DNA of 64,000 nucleotides from Cupriavidus pinatubonensis (GCF_019602855.1 NZ_CP080767.1:992001-1056000), one strand, 5' to 3'. Numbered from the stretch's first letter, positions 35,032-45,852 are shown. The notes: generated by a model from the letters alone, not told the origin. Made by a program: numbers and translations.

Positions 35032-35087
35032 GCGGGCTCCTCGATGTGTAGCCGCGTTCTAGGGAGGGTAGCGGTTTGGCGTGCCGC

Positions 35088-36086
35088 TCAACCGCTGATG
35101 GCGGCAACGCGCCGGCGCTTGCGCGGACGGGCCTCGAGCGGGTCGAGCAGCGTGGTCCAGTAGACGATCTTCAGCTCGCCTTCCATGGTCTCGACCAGTG
35201 CGGACAGGCTTTCCACCCAGTCGCCGTCGTTGCAGTAGATCTGGCCGTTCACCTCGCGGATTTCGGCTTTGTGGATGTGGCCGCAGACCACGCCGTCGCA
35301 GCCGCGCCGGCGCGCTTCGTCGACCATTGCATGCTCGAACGAGCTGATGTAGTTCACCGCGTTCTTGACTTGGTGCTTCAGGTATTGCGACAGCGACCAG
35401 TACGGGAAGCCGAGCCGCGCGCGGATGCGGTTGAAATGGCGGTTCATCGCCAGTATCACCGTGTAGAGCGAATCGCCGAGGTAGGCGAGCCAGCGCGCGT
35501 GCTGCACCACGCCATCGAACAGGTCACCGTGCACGACCCACAAGCGCTTGCCCGTTGCTGTCACGTGCACCGCTTCCTCTCGCACTGTGATGTCGCCGAA
35601 CGCCAGGCCATCGAACTGGCGCGCGACTTCGTCATGGTTGCCAGGCACGTAAATGACCTCGGTGCCCTTGCGCGCCTTGCGCAGCAGCTTCTGCACCACG
35701 TCGTTGTGGCGCTGCGGCCAGTACCAGCCACGCCGGAGCTGCCAGCCGTCGATGATGTCGCCGACCAGATAGAGTCGTTCGGATTCGTTGTGCTTGAGGA
35801 AGTCGAGCAGGTAATCAGCCTGGCAGCCGGCGGTGCCCAGATGGATATCTGACAGCCAGATCGCGCGGTACTGCTGGATCGGGTGCGGCTCCGGAGGAAA
35901 GTGCTGGCCGGCGTCGGCGGGAGGTATCAGCGGCGGGATGGCGGCGGGCTCGGCCGGTGGCGGCACGAAGGCCGCCAGCGCGGCGATACGCGACAAGACC
36001 TGGGAAAGCTCGGGGTCAGGGCTGCCGCGCAGCCTGAGCGTGAATCCCGACAGAACTCCGAGTGCGGATCGGATGGCTTGAACCAT
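35088..36086 (-). CDS. calcineurin-type metallophosphoesterase, LpxH/PlcP-like
   Basis: 332 residues from the ATG at 36086; sequence upstream in frame looks non-coding. The five metallophosphoesterase blocks are visible: WLSDIHLGT, LVGDIIDGW, VPGNHDEV, LWVVHGDLFD, and CGHIHKAEI. LpxH-annotated proteins of this group include PlcP, a phospholipase C used in lipid remodelling. The N-terminal 90 residues form an extra Pro-rich extension. A Pho-box-like repeat lies 55-83 bases upstream. Confidence 0.85.
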   Translation of the reverse strand: MVQAIRSALGVLSGFTLRLRGSPDPELSQVLSRIAALAAFVPPPAEPAAIPPLIPPADAGQHFPPEPHPIQQYRAIWLSDIHLGTAGCQADYLLDFLKHNESERLYLVGDIIDGWQLRRGWYWPQRHNDVVQKLLRKARKGTEVIYVPGNHDEVARQFDGLAFGDITVREEAVHVTATGKRLWVVHGDLFDGVVQHARWLAYLGDSLYTVILAMNRHFNRIRARLGFPYWSLSQYLKHQVKNAVNYISSFEHAMVDEARRRGCDGVVCGHIHKAEIREVNGQIYCNDGDWVESLSALVETMEGELKIVYWTTLLDPLEARPRKRRRVAAISG

Positions 36087-36140
36087 GGCAGCCCCGTTGA
36101 CGGCAATGGCTGCATTCAGCCAGCGCGCCGTGACGAAGAC

Positions 36141-36169
36141 GTGTCGGAAACATGACTGACATATGAAAC
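36141..36169 (-). promoter_or_regulatory. Pho-box-like direct repeat upstream of the PlcP-like gene
   Basis: On the minus strand three heptamers, GTTTCAT, CAGTCAT and CCGACAC, are spaced 11 bases apart. The PhoB site consensus is CTGTCAT repeats at 11 bases. Matches are 5, 6 and 5 of 7. Predicted by eye. Confidence 0.5.
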
Positions 36170-36202
36170 GTTGCCGGGATCCGACAGCGTCGGGCGGTAC
36201 TG

Positions 36203-37177
36203 TCAGGCCGCCATATTGCGTAGCGTGGACAGCGCTTCCACCACGGCCGCGACGGCGCGCGGATCGCGCAGCAGCGATACGTGGCCAATGCCCGCCAGCG
36301 GAATGTGCTTTGCGCCATCCAGCCAGCTTGTGCACGGCGGCCCCGCGATGGAGTCGTGCCAGCTGAAGATGGAAACCATGCGTGCGCGCAGGGCAGGCGT
36401 CTCGGCATCGCCCAGAGCCGTTAGCCAAGGGCTGCCGCAGCGCATCTGCCATGCATTGCGCCCCGCGCCGAAGCGGGCCAGGGCGCAGCCATGATGCGGT
36501 GTGCCGAGCGTGACGATGCCGGCGCAGACGCCACGCTCGGCTTTCGCGAGTGCCGCGCGCGCGACCAGTCCACCCATGCTGTGGCACACCAGCAGCGGTG
36601 CGTTTCCTGTTGTTGCTGTGAGCTGCTCGATATGCTGCAGCAAAGCGTCGGCATAGTCGTCGATGTCGCCGAGAACCGGCTCCATGTCGATCGCTTCGCA
36701 ACGGTAGCCCGCCGCCGCCAGCGCGGGCTGCAGGTCAAGCCACACCGCATGGTTGCAGGCATAGCCATGCACCAGGAGCACGGCAGGCATCTGGTCAGGG
36801 GCGAGGGAATCGTCAGGTGCCGCGTAGCGGCGGTGTGAGCAGAACGGTTGCAGCCAGTTGAACATGCGGAATACCGCGATGTATTCCATGGCAAAGCAGC
36901 GCATGGCTTCGGACGGCGGCAGCGATTGCTTGCTGCGCGCAATCGGTGCGGGTTTGGGAGGCCGCTGTTGGCGAGAAACGCCGATGCCGTGCTGCGTCGT
37001 GGCGAATGCGATCGCGATGCCAATGGCAAGCCCGCCGAGCACCGTCACTGCGCCTGCAGCCAGTGCCGCAGGCCAGTGCCAGCCAGCGTGCTGCGTCAGT
37101 TGCCAGCCAATGCCGGCTGCTGTGGCCGCCTGCAGTGCCACCGCCACGCGGCGGGCGCCGGCGGCGCTCAGGGTCAT
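36203..37177 (-). CDS. membrane-anchored alpha/beta hydrolase
   Basis: 324 residues. The N-terminus has two likely membrane segments (about 10-60). The hydrolase domain shows LLVHGYACN, nucleophile CHSMGGLVA and a C-terminal catalytic His in IPLAGIGHVSLL. Lipase/esterase-like; substrate unknown. The start overlaps the RDD-gene stop (ATGA). Confidence 0.85.
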   Translation of the reverse strand: MTLSAAGARRVAVALQAATAAGIGWQLTQHAGWHWPAALAAGAVTVLGGLAIGIAIAFATTQHGIGVSRQQRPPKPAPIARSKQSLPPSEAMRCFAMEYIAVFRMFNWLQPFCSHRRYAAPDDSLAPDQMPAVLLVHGYACNHAVWLDLQPALAAAGYRCEAIDMEPVLGDIDDYADALLQHIEQLTATTGNAPLLVCHSMGGLVARAALAKAERGVCAGIVTLGTPHHGCALARFGAGRNAWQMRCGSPWLTALGDAETPALRARMVSIFSWHDSIAGPPCTSWLDGAKHIPLAGIGHVSLLRDPRAVAAVVEALSTLRNMAA

Positions 37178-37722
37178 GGGCGCGGCGTACGCAGGTCAAC
37201 CCGCAGGTCAACGAGGCGCGTGCGCGCGATACGGTCGTGCAGGAACTGGCGGCGCGGATCGAGCCAGGCCAGCAGGATCCAGATCAGCAATCCGGCGCCC
37301 AGAACGCCGACGAAGGGCCCTTTGAGGAGCCCGAGCGCATGCCCCAGCGCGGCCGATGGCGGCAGCCAGAGCCACGCCAGCACGTAGCGCAACGCGGCCT
37401 GTGGCCAGCGCGGCGGCACTCCGGCAGCGGTTTCGATGCGCATGCGCCAGGTCTGCATCGCCAGCGTCTGGCCGCTGCGCTGCCAGAACCAAGTGAAGTA
37501 GAGGCCCATTACCACGAAGCTCCAGCCCTGGATCGCGTACGGGCTGTCCAGGCCGAGTTTCTGCAGCGCCGGGCGGACCAGCAGGAAGAGCGCGGTTGAC
37601 GCACTCAGCACGCCGAACAGCAGCACGCCTTCGTACAGCATGCAGGCGATGCGGCGGCGCAGCGATGGCGCGGTCGGGAGGGGGGCGTTGGCGGACGACG
37701 GAGCGAGGGTGGCGGCTGGCAT
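37174..37722 (-). CDS. RDD-family membrane protein
   Basis: 182 residues from ATG 37722 (an in-frame GTG lies at 37773; neither has a good ribosome site). RDD hallmarks: RRRIACMLYEGVLLFGV, WQRSGQTLAMQTWRMRIE and DPRRQFLHDRIARTRLV. Three to four membrane helices. Function unknown. Coupled to the hydrolase gene by a four-base overlap. Confidence 0.85.
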   Translation of the reverse strand: MPAATLAPSSANAPLPTAPSLRRRIACMLYEGVLLFGVLSASTALFLLVRPALQKLGLDSPYAIQGWSFVVMGLYFTWFWQRSGQTLAMQTWRMRIETAAGVPPRWPQAALRYVLAWLWLPPSAALGHALGLLKGPFVGVLGAGLLIWILLAWLDPRRQFLHDRIARTRLVDLRVDLRTPRP

Positions 37723-37838
37723 GGCGCGGAAATCGGGAGACCTTGGTTCAGGCGTACCGGGCGTGGCAGGCACTGCAAGGCCACGTGCGGAATCCGGCGA
37801 TTATGCCAAATGCCCGTCTGGTGGGCGCGTTGGCGCCC

Positions 37839-38600
37839 TTACTGCCGGATCGTGGTGTCGGCCTGTGTGGCGGCAGCTGCTTCCGAGGCGCCGTCCATGA
37901 CCGCTGGTGGCGCCGCAGGCGCAGCCGGAACGGGCGCTGCAGGCGTTGCGGCCGGGGCCGTCCCGGACGCATCGGCGGTGCTGGCCTTGGCAGCCGGCGC
38001 CGACGCCGGCCTGGCTGCTATCGACGCGGACTTCTTGTCCTGATGAATCTGGCGGCTGGTGTCGGCGGGAAGGCGCTTGCCGCTCGGCAGTGCACTGACA
38101 GCGCCGGGGCGGCGCGGTACGCGTTCCGCGGCGGCGAGATTCTTCTTCTGCTCTTCAGGCAGTTGCTGGTACTTGTCCCAGGCTTCCGCCTTCTTTTGCG
38201 CTGGCAACGACCGCGTGATCTGGTAGTTTTCCCGCGCCAGACGGCGCTGCTGCGGCGTCAGCTTGACCCATTCGGTCATGCGTGTCTGCAGGCGCGCCTG
38301 TTCATCGGGCGAGAACTTCGGATAACGCTCGGCAATCCGCAGCCATTTTCGTCGATTCAGTTCGGGAAGTGTGTCCCACAGAGGCTGCAGCGGGCCGAGG
38401 ATGCGTTGCTGGACCGGGGTCAGTTCGGACCATGCCGGGCGAGCATTCACCGCCTGTGCGGCTTGCCCTGCGGACGCTGGACCCTGGGCCAGTGCGTCGG
38501 TCGGTGCCGCGCACCAGGCGGCAGCTGCGCACAAACCGGCCAGCAGCAAGGTGCCCAGCCGGCGGCGTGGTGCGTCGGGGCGGAAATTCGCACGGGCCAT
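37839..38600 (-). CDS. DUF3106 exported protein
   Basis: 253 residues with a signal peptide ending near DALAQ. The DUF3106 region spans about 50-155 (WSELTPVQQRILGPLQPLWD, WLRIAERYPKFSPDEQARLQ). The C-terminal third is Ala/Pro-rich and disordered. It follows the sigma factor and DUF3619 genes, three bases after the latter, in one operon. Confidence 0.87.
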   Translation of the reverse strand: MARANFRPDAPRRRLGTLLLAGLCAAAAWCAAPTDALAQGPASAGQAAQAVNARPAWSELTPVQQRILGPLQPLWDTLPELNRRKWLRIAERYPKFSPDEQARLQTRMTEWVKLTPQQRRLARENYQITRSLPAQKKAEAWDKYQQLPEEQKKNLAAAERVPRRPGAVSALPSGKRLPADTSRQIHQDKKSASIAARPASAPAAKASTADASGTAPAATPAAPVPAAPAAPPAVMDGASEAAAATQADTTIRQ

Positions 38601-38602
38601 GT

Positions 38603-39037
38603 CTATTGCCCGCGCTTGAGGAACACGTGGAAGCCCTGGTCGGCGTACGCCGTCGGCGGGAGGTCGTCGAGCAGCATCGCAGCGTCGATGTCCGCGAGTT
38701 CCTCGACTCGTTTCTGCTGCTGCCAGTGATAGATGCCGAACAGGCCAGCGCCAAGCGCGACCAGCGTCCAGACCAGCGCACCGCGCCGCAGCCAGCCGCC
38801 GATCCGGTGCAGCGGCGTGTCTTCCTCGTCATCGAAGGAGGGGGTGTGGCCACCCGGCATCGCATACTGCGGCACGCGCACCGGTGCCTCGGCCTTCTTG
38901 TGGGCCAGCGCCATGCGACGAGCTGCCGCGAGCCGTTCGGTCACGTCGGCCGGCAAATCGTCGGTGGCCGCATCAAGTGCAGTGCGAACCTCATGCGCGA
39001 AGCGCAGTTCCTGGATTTCTCTGTCGTTTCTGCTCAT
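38603..39037 (-). CDS. DUF3619 membrane protein, likely anti-sigma-like
   Basis: 144 residues with one membrane segment (about 85-105, ALVWTLVALGAGLFGIYHW) and an N-terminal cytoplasmic part. The ATG overlaps the ECF sigma stop (ATGA). Position after a sigma factor and its single-pass layout suggest an anti-sigma factor, but DUF3619 proteins are not established as such. The start at 39037 is preferred because the longer frame lacks protein-like sequence. Confidence 0.85.
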   Translation of the reverse strand: MSRNDREIQELRFAHEVRTALDAATDDLPADVTERLAAARRMALAHKKAEAPVRVPQYAMPGGHTPSFDDEEDTPLHRIGGWLRRGALVWTLVALGAGLFGIYHWQQQKRVEELADIDAAMLLDDLPPTAYADQGFHVFLKRGQ

Positions 39038-39600
39038 AGTCGGACCCCCCGTGCGCGCAATGCTTGCGCCAGGGTATGCGTGGCACGGGAACAGTGCGTC
39101 TTGACGCTGCCTTCTGAGCACCCCATGACCGCGGCGGTTTCGGCGACGTCCATATCCTCCCAGTAACGCATCAGGAATGCCTCCCGTTGACGCGTGGGCA
39201 GTCGCTGGATTTCCTGTTCGATGATCGCCATGACCTGCGCCCGCTCGACCTTGTCGGCACTGCTTTCGGCCATTTCCGTGCCGGCTTCGGCCTCGAGTGT
39301 ATCGAGCAGGTCGTTATCGTCGCCGTCGCGCTCGTCGCGCAGCGAGGAAAACAGTGATATCCAGGTATTGCGGACTTTCTGGCGGCGGAACCAGTCGTGA
39401 ATGGTGTTCTGGAGGATGCGCTGGAACAGCGGAGGCAGCTCGGCGGCGCTCTTGTCGCCGTATTTTTCCGCGAGCTTGATCATGGCGTCCTGGACAATGT
39501 CCAGCGCAGCTTCGTCGTCGCGCACGGCAAATACCGCCTGCTTGAAGGCGCGCCGCTCGACGCTGGCGAGAAAATCGGACAGTTCCTGGTCGGTAGCCAT
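39034..39600 (-). CDS. ECF-type RNA polymerase sigma factor
   Basis: 188 residues. Region 2 (DEAALDIVQDAMIKLAEKY, PLFQRILQNTIHDWFRR) and region 4 (QEIQRLPTRQREAFLMRYWE, HTH in DVAETAAVMGCSEGSVKTHC) are intact, linked by an acidic insert (DERDGDDNDLLDTLEAEAG). It probably directs its own operon (DUF3619, DUF3106). Trigger unknown. Confidence 0.92.
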   Translation of the reverse strand: MATDQELSDFLASVERRAFKQAVFAVRDDEAALDIVQDAMIKLAEKYGDKSAAELPPLFQRILQNTIHDWFRRQKVRNTWISLFSSLRDERDGDDNDLLDTLEAEAGTEMAESSADKVERAQVMAIIEQEIQRLPTRQREAFLMRYWEDMDVAETAAVMGCSEGSVKTHCSRATHTLAQALRARGVRL

Positions 39601-39698
39601 GCAGGCGGGGAAAACATTATCTCTGTGCTGGCGGATGTGCTGCGAACGGCTCGCCGCACACCTCGGAGTGGTGCGATGCTAGCAAAAAACAAGCGGGC

Positions 39699-39950
39699 AT
39701 GACCACTTCTGTATTGCACTTAATACAAGACGCGGTCTTCAAAATGCTGTCGGGACGACACAAAAAGACCGTAGACCGCGCTGGTGCATTGCAGTATCAT
39801 CGACGGTTCACACGACATCAGTGGTTGTCTCATCAGACCGCTTATGAGGCGGTCTTCTCATGCAGACGCGCACCGCTTGAACCCGTGCCACAAGCCCGGC
39901 AGAGAGCATCCAAACAATTTTTTGCCGAAAATTGCAAAGGACTGAAATGA
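39699..39950 (+). CDS. candidate ilvB leader ORF with rare branched-chain codons
   Basis: An 83-codon frame whose fifth to ninth codons are GTA TTG CAC TTA ATA (V-L-H-L-I). GTA, TTA and ATA should be rare in a genome this GC-rich, the pattern expected of a BCAA-sensing leader. The stop overlaps the ilvB ATG (ATGA), so it could also couple translation. There is no strong ribosome site, and the later part has no recognised domain; translation is unproven. Confidence 0.4.
   Translation: MTTSVLHLIQDAVFKMLSGRHKKTVDRAGALQYHRRFTRHQWLSHQTAYEAVFSCRRAPLEPVPQARQRASKQFFAENCKGLK
39731..39855 (+). promoter_or_regulatory. predicted ilvB attenuator
   Basis: Four mutually complementary segments: 1, CGCGGTCT at 39731-39738; 2, AGACCGCG at 39773-39780; 3, AGACCGC at 39835-39841; 4, GCGGTCT at 39849-39855. 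Pairing 1:2 with 3:4 excludes 2:4. A ribosome stalled at the rare codons (39711-39725) would cover segment 1, freeing 2 for 4 and breaking hairpin 3:4. The 3:4 hairpin has only a weak T tail (TCTTC). Confidence 0.55.
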
Positions 39951-41710
39951 ACATGCCCAGCGCGGAATTCTCCCACGCAGACAGCAATTCATCTGCCGCA
40001 CCCGAAATGATCGGTGCGGAAATCCTCGTTCATGCACTTGCCGAAGAAGGCGTTGAATACGTCTGGGGTTATCCCGGCGGCGCAGTGCTGTATATCTACG
40101 ACGAGCTTCACAAGCAAAAGAAATTCGAGCACATCCTGGTGCGCCACGAGCAGGCCGCGGTCCATGCCGCAGACGGCTATGCACGGGCAACCGGCAAGGT
40201 GGGCGTCGCCCTGGTGACCTCGGGTCCCGGCGTGACCAATGCCGTCACGGGCATTGCCACCGCGTACCTCGATTCGATCCCGATGGTGGTGATCACCGGC
40301 AACGTGCCGACCCACGCGATCGGCCAGGATGCCTTCCAGGAATGCGACACCGTCGGGATTACGCGCCCGATCGTCAAGCACAACTTCCTGGTGAAGGACG
40401 TGCGCGATCTCGCCTCGACCATCAAGAAGGCCTTCTACATTGCTTCGACTGGCCGTCCGGGCCCGGTGGTCGTGGACATCCCCAAGGATGTTTCGCGCAA
40501 CACCTGCAAGTACGAGTACCCGAAGTCGCTTGACATGCGCTCGTACAACCCGGTCAACAAGGGCCACTCGGGCCAGATCCGCAAGGCCGTGGCGCTGCTG
40601 CAGGGCGCCGAGCGTCCGTACATCTACGCCGGCGGCGGCGTGGTGCTGGCCAACGCCAGCGAGGAACTGCGCCAGCTCGCGGCCCTCACGGGCCACCCGG
40701 TCACAAACACCCTGATGGGCCTGGGCTCGTTCCCCGGCACCAGCAAGCAGTTCGTCGGCATGCTTGGCATGCACGGCACGTATGAAGCCAACATGGCCAT
40801 GCAGAACTGCGACGTGCTGATTGCCATCGGTGCGCGTTTCGATGACCGCGTGATCGGCAACCCGTCGCACTTCACCTCGCAGGCGCGCAAGATCGTCCAT
40901 ATCGATATCGACCCGTCGTCGATCTCGAAGCGCGTCAAGGTGGATATCCCCATCGTCGGCAACGTCAAGGACGTGCTGCAGGAACTGATCGCGCAGCTGC
41001 AGGCCAGCGACGTCAAGCCCAAGCGCGAGGCGCTCGCCAAGTGGTGGGAGCAGATCGAGCAATGGCGTTCGGTGGACTGCCTCAAGTACGACCGCAGCTC
41101 CGAGATCATCAAGCCGCAATACGTAGTCGAGAAGATCTGGGAACTGACCAAGGGCGATGCGTTCATCTGCTCCGACGTCGGCCAGCACCAGATGTGGGCC
41201 GCGCAGTTCTACAAGTTCAACGAGCCGCGCCGCTGGATCAACTCGGGCGGCTTGGGCACGATGGGCGTAGGCCTGCCGTACGCAATGGGCATCAAGAAGG
41301 CGTTTCCGGAGAAGGAAGTCGTCACCATCACCGGTGAGGGCTCGATCCAGATGTGTATCCAGGAACTGTCGACCTGCCTGCAGTACGACACCCCCGTCAA
41401 GATCTGCTCGCTCAACAACGGCTACCTCGGCATGGTGCGCCAGTGGCAGGAAATCGAGTACGACAACCGCTACTCGCATTCCTACATGAATGCGCTGCCC
41501 GACTTCGTGAAACTGGCTGAGGCCTATGGCCACGTCGGCATGCGTGTGGAAAAGACGTCCGACGTCGAGCCGGCGCTGCGCGAGGCCTTCCGCCTGAAGG
41601 ACCGTACCGTGTTCCTGGACTTCCAGACCGATCCCACTGAAAACGTCTGGCCGATGGTCCAGGCGGGCAAGGGCATTTCGGAAATGCTGCTCGGCGCGGA
41701 GGACCTGTAA
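39947..41710 (+). CDS. ilvB: acetolactate synthase large subunit
   Basis: TPP-dependent condensation of pyruvate to acetolactate (or with 2-ketobutyrate) in Ile/Val/Leu synthesis. 587 residues. Blocks: GYPGGAVLYIYDEL, the E of RHEQAAVHAADGYARATGK, VITGNVP, the TPP/Mg motif GEGSIQMCIQE..NN, and a C-terminal QTDPTENVWPMVQAG (family GxxENVxP). The motif reads GEGS where GDGS is more usual. Partner subunit ilvH begins one base after the stop. Controlled by the leader described at 39731. Confidence 0.97.
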   Translation: MNMPSAEFSHADSNSSAAPEMIGAEILVHALAEEGVEYVWGYPGGAVLYIYDELHKQKKFEHILVRHEQAAVHAADGYARATGKVGVALVTSGPGVTNAVTGIATAYLDSIPMVVITGNVPTHAIGQDAFQECDTVGITRPIVKHNFLVKDVRDLASTIKKAFYIASTGRPGPVVVDIPKDVSRNTCKYEYPKSLDMRSYNPVNKGHSGQIRKAVALLQGAERPYIYAGGGVVLANASEELRQLAALTGHPVTNTLMGLGSFPGTSKQFVGMLGMHGTYEANMAMQNCDVLIAIGARFDDRVIGNPSHFTSQARKIVHIDIDPSSISKRVKVDIPIVGNVKDVLQELIAQLQASDVKPKREALAKWWEQIEQWRSVDCLKYDRSSEIIKPQYVVEKIWELTKGDAFICSDVGQHQMWAAQFYKFNEPRRWINSGGLGTMGVGLPYAMGIKKAFPEKEVVTITGEGSIQMCIQELSTCLQYDTPVKICSLNNGYLGMVRQWQEIEYDNRYSHSYMNALPDFVKLAEAYGHVGMRVEKTSDVEPALREAFRLKDRTVFLDFQTDPTENVWPMVQAGKGISEMLLGAEDL

Positions 41711-43344
<1,634 letters not shown>

Positions 43345-43391
43345 GCTGCCCGTCAGCGTGAAGGCCGCGCCGCCCATCTTGGTGGCCGGCC

Positions 43392-43460
43392 AAAGCCGTT
43401 CAGTGTTTCGTGGATGCCTTCTATATTGGGAAGGGATTGGCGGGGCCTGAACGGCTTTTT
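43392..43460 (+). terminator. terminator of ilvBHC
   Basis: A 12-bp stem AAAGCCGTTCAG / CTGAACGGCTTT ending in a T run; the loop contains a second stem CCTTC/GAAGG. Confidence 0.85.
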
Positions 43461-43590
43461 GTTATCCTTGTCAGACTTTGGACAGAGCGTGCCTTATCCT
43501 GCTCTGCGTCGGCGCCATTCCCCCGGCAGTGGCCGCATCTGCATCTGAGTGCACGATGGTGCCTTTTCCTCTCAACGAACCAAGCACTGC

Positions 43591-44244
43591 ATGAACTATC
43601 CTCATCCGCTGATCGCCCGTGAAGGCTGGCCGTTTCTGGCTGGCGCCTTTCTTATCTCGCTGCTGGTGCACGCCAGTGCGGGCTTCTGGTGGGCATTGCC
43701 GCTGTGGATCATCACGTTGTTCGTGCTCCAGTTTTTCCGCGATCCGCCGCGGCCGATTCCTGCACAGCCGAATGCCGTACTGGCCCCTGCCGACGGACGC
43801 ATCGTTGTCGTCGAGAAGGTGCAGGATCCCTATGCCGGCCGTGAAGCGCTGAAGATCAGCGTGTTCATGAACGTGTTCAATGTGCATTCGAACCGCGCCT
43901 CGGTCGATGGCAAGGTCGAGAAGCTCGAATATTTTCCGGGCAAGTTCGTCAACGCTGACCTGGACAAGGCATCGGTGGAAAACGAACGCAATGCGGTGGT
44001 GATCCGCCGCGCCGCAGACGGGCAAATCGTGACGCTGGTGCAGGTGGCCGGCCTGGTGGCTCGCCGCATCCTGTGCTACACGAAGGTTGGCGACAGCCTG
44101 TCGCGCGGCCAGCGCTATGGCTTCATCCGCTTCGGTTCGCGCGTGGACGTCTACCTGCCCGTGAGCGCGCGCCCGCGCGTCACCATCGGCGAAAAGGTGT
44201 CGGCATCGTCGACGATCCTTGCCGAGCTGGACGAAGTCAAGTAA
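43591..44244 (+). CDS. psd: phosphatidylserine decarboxylase (short form)
   Basis: 217 residues from the ATG at 43591. Decarboxylates phosphatidylserine to phosphatidylethanolamine. The self-cleavage site for the pyruvoyl group is the GS in [24 protein letters not shown] and the DxR-type block are present. Two N-terminal hydrophobic segments anchor it in the membrane. It forms a probable operon with pssA (25 bases downstream), the enzyme making its substrate. Confidence 0.93.
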   Translation: MNYPHPLIAREGWPFLAGAFLISLLVHASAGFWWALPLWIITLFVLQFFRDPPRPIPAQPNAVLAPADGRIVVVEKVQDPYAGREALKISVFMNVFNVHSNRASVDGKVEKLEYFPGKFVNADLDKASVENERNAVVIRRAADGQIVTLVQVAGLVARRILCYTKVGDSLSRGQRYGFIRFGSRVDVYLPVSARPRVTIGEKVSASSTILAELDEVK

Positions 44245-44269
44245 GCGACAACCAGACAGGAGCGCTGTA

Positions 44270-45163
44270 ATGGTTGCCTTTCACCGCCGCAACAAGCGGG
44301 CCAACAGCGGAAACGTGACGCATCTGCGTCCGTTCCGTCATAACCAGCTGCGCGGCACAGACGACCTGGATGACGATGCCGTCGACGACGACCATGACAT
44401 CGTCTACCAGCGGCCGCGCCGGCGCGGCATCTACCTGCTGCCCAATGCGTTCACCACGGCTGCGCTGTTCGCCGGCTTCTTCGCGATCGTGCAGGCCATG
44501 AACATGCGCTTCGACGTGGCGGCTATCGCCATCTTCGCAGCCATGGTGCTCGACGGCATGGATGGACGCGTGGCACGCATCACCAACACGCAGAGCGCGT
44601 TTGGCGAGCAGTACGATTCGCTGTCGGACATGACGTCGTTCGGCGTGGCGCCGGCCCTGGTGATGTACGAATGGATTCTGCACGACCTGGGCAAGTGGGG
44701 CTGGATCGCCGCCTTTGTGTACTGCACGTGCGCGGCGCTGCGGCTCGCGCGCTTCAACGCCAATATCGGTGTCGTCGACAAGCGCTTTTTCCAGGGACTT
44801 CCTAGCCCGGCTGCTGCCGCATTGGTGGCCGGCTTTGTCTGGCTGGTCATCGACAACAAGCTCCCCGTCAAGGAGCTGTGGATGCCGTGGGTGGCCTTCG
44901 GTATCACGCTGTACGCGGGGCTATCGATGGTGTCGAACGCACCGTTCTACAGCGGCAAGGCGCTGGATGTCCGCTACCGCGTGCCGTTTGGCATGATGGT
45001 GCTCGTTCTTGTGCTGTTCGTGCTGGTGTCGACGGATCCGCCGGTGGCGCTGTTTGCGCTCTTTGTCGCGTATGCGATTTCCGGTTACGTGCTGTGGGGC
45101 TGGCGTGCCATCCACGGCCAGCCGGGAGTGGCAAAGAAAGTGCGCGATAACGGCTCGCACTGA
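44270..45163 (+). CDS. pssA: CDP-diacylglycerol-serine O-phosphatidyltransferase
   Basis: 297 residues. The CDP-alcohol motif is seen as DGMDGRVARITNTQSAFGEQ..DSLSDMTSFG, with the DG-AR-G-D-D pattern, in a multi-helix membrane protein preceded by a 60-residue hydrophilic, Asp-rich N-terminus. The ATG at 44270 has an AGGAG site. Product phosphatidylserine feeds Psd. Confidence 0.93.
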   Translation: MVAFHRRNKRANSGNVTHLRPFRHNQLRGTDDLDDDAVDDDHDIVYQRPRRRGIYLLPNAFTTAALFAGFFAIVQAMNMRFDVAAIAIFAAMVLDGMDGRVARITNTQSAFGEQYDSLSDMTSFGVAPALVMYEWILHDLGKWGWIAAFVYCTCAALRLARFNANIGVVDKRFFQGLPSPAAAALVAGFVWLVIDNKLPVKELWMPWVAFGITLYAGLSMVSNAPFYSGKALDVRYRVPFGMMVLVLVLFVLVSTDPPVALFALFVAYAISGYVLWGWRAIHGQPGVAKKVRDNGSH

Positions 45164-45289
45164 GCGTTGTGGCAGGGAAGGGCGCTCCGGCGCCCTTCGT
45201 GCTTTTCGCCGGCTGTTCCGGATCCGGATTGCCACGGTCGCAACCGTGGCATGCATTCTGTCTTTTTCACTCACCGTCAGGAGGATGTC

Positions 45290-45793
45290 ATGGGCATGTT
45301 CGACTTCATCAAGGAAGCGGGGGAAAAGCTGTTCGGCACCGGCGAGGCCAAGGCCGCGCAAGAGGCCGCCGCGGCCGATGCATCGACGGAAAAGGTCGAT
45401 GCAGCAAACCGCGCGGCTGGCGACGCCATCGAGGCGTACGTCAAGAAGATGGGTCTCGATGCCACCGGGTTGATGGTGCAAGTGGACGGCTCGCAGGGCC
45501 TGGTGACCGTGTTCGGCGTGGCGCCGGACCAGGCCACGCGGGAAAAGATCATCCTGTGCTGCGGCAACGTCGAAGGCGTCGACAAGGTCGAGGACAAGAT
45601 GTCGGTCAACGTGGAATCGACCGAGTCGCAGTGGCACACGGTGGTCAAGGGCGACACCCTGTGGGCCATCTCGCAAGCGGCCTACGGCAACGGCGCCGAA
45701 TACAACCGCATCTTCGAAGCCAACACGCCGATGCTGTCCCATCCGGACAAGATCTATCCGGGCCAGAAGCTGCGGATTCCGCCGAAGGGCTGA
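45290..45793 (+). CDS. BON-LysM protein (Kbp/YgaU-like)
   Basis: 167 residues. A BON domain (about 50-105) and a C-terminal LysM motif (about 115-165, WHTVVKGDTLWAISQAAYGNG..NPxL-like..KIYPGQKLRIP). In E. coli the homologous Kbp is a cytoplasmic K+-binding protein. An AGGAGG ribosome site makes the start clear. Ends 66 bases before the leuA leader ORF. Confidence 0.92.
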   Translation: MGMFDFIKEAGEKLFGTGEAKAAQEAAAADASTEKVDAANRAAGDAIEAYVKKMGLDATGLMVQVDGSQGLVTVFGVAPDQATREKIILCCGNVEGVDKVEDKMSVNVESTESQWHTVVKGDTLWAISQAAYGNGAEYNRIFEANTPMLSHPDKIYPGQKLRIPPKG

Positions 45794-45822
45794 GATCGCT
45801 GCTGCGTCCGGGAAATGCCCGT

Positions 45823-45852
45823 CTTGCACGGGGGCGGCAACTCCGCTATATT
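45823..45852 (+). promoter_or_regulatory. promoter of leuA leader
   Basis: TTGCAC and TATATT with an 18-base spacer, a good sigma-70 match. The transcription start would fall at about 45859-45860, on or next to the ATG of the leader ORF. Confidence 0.65.
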
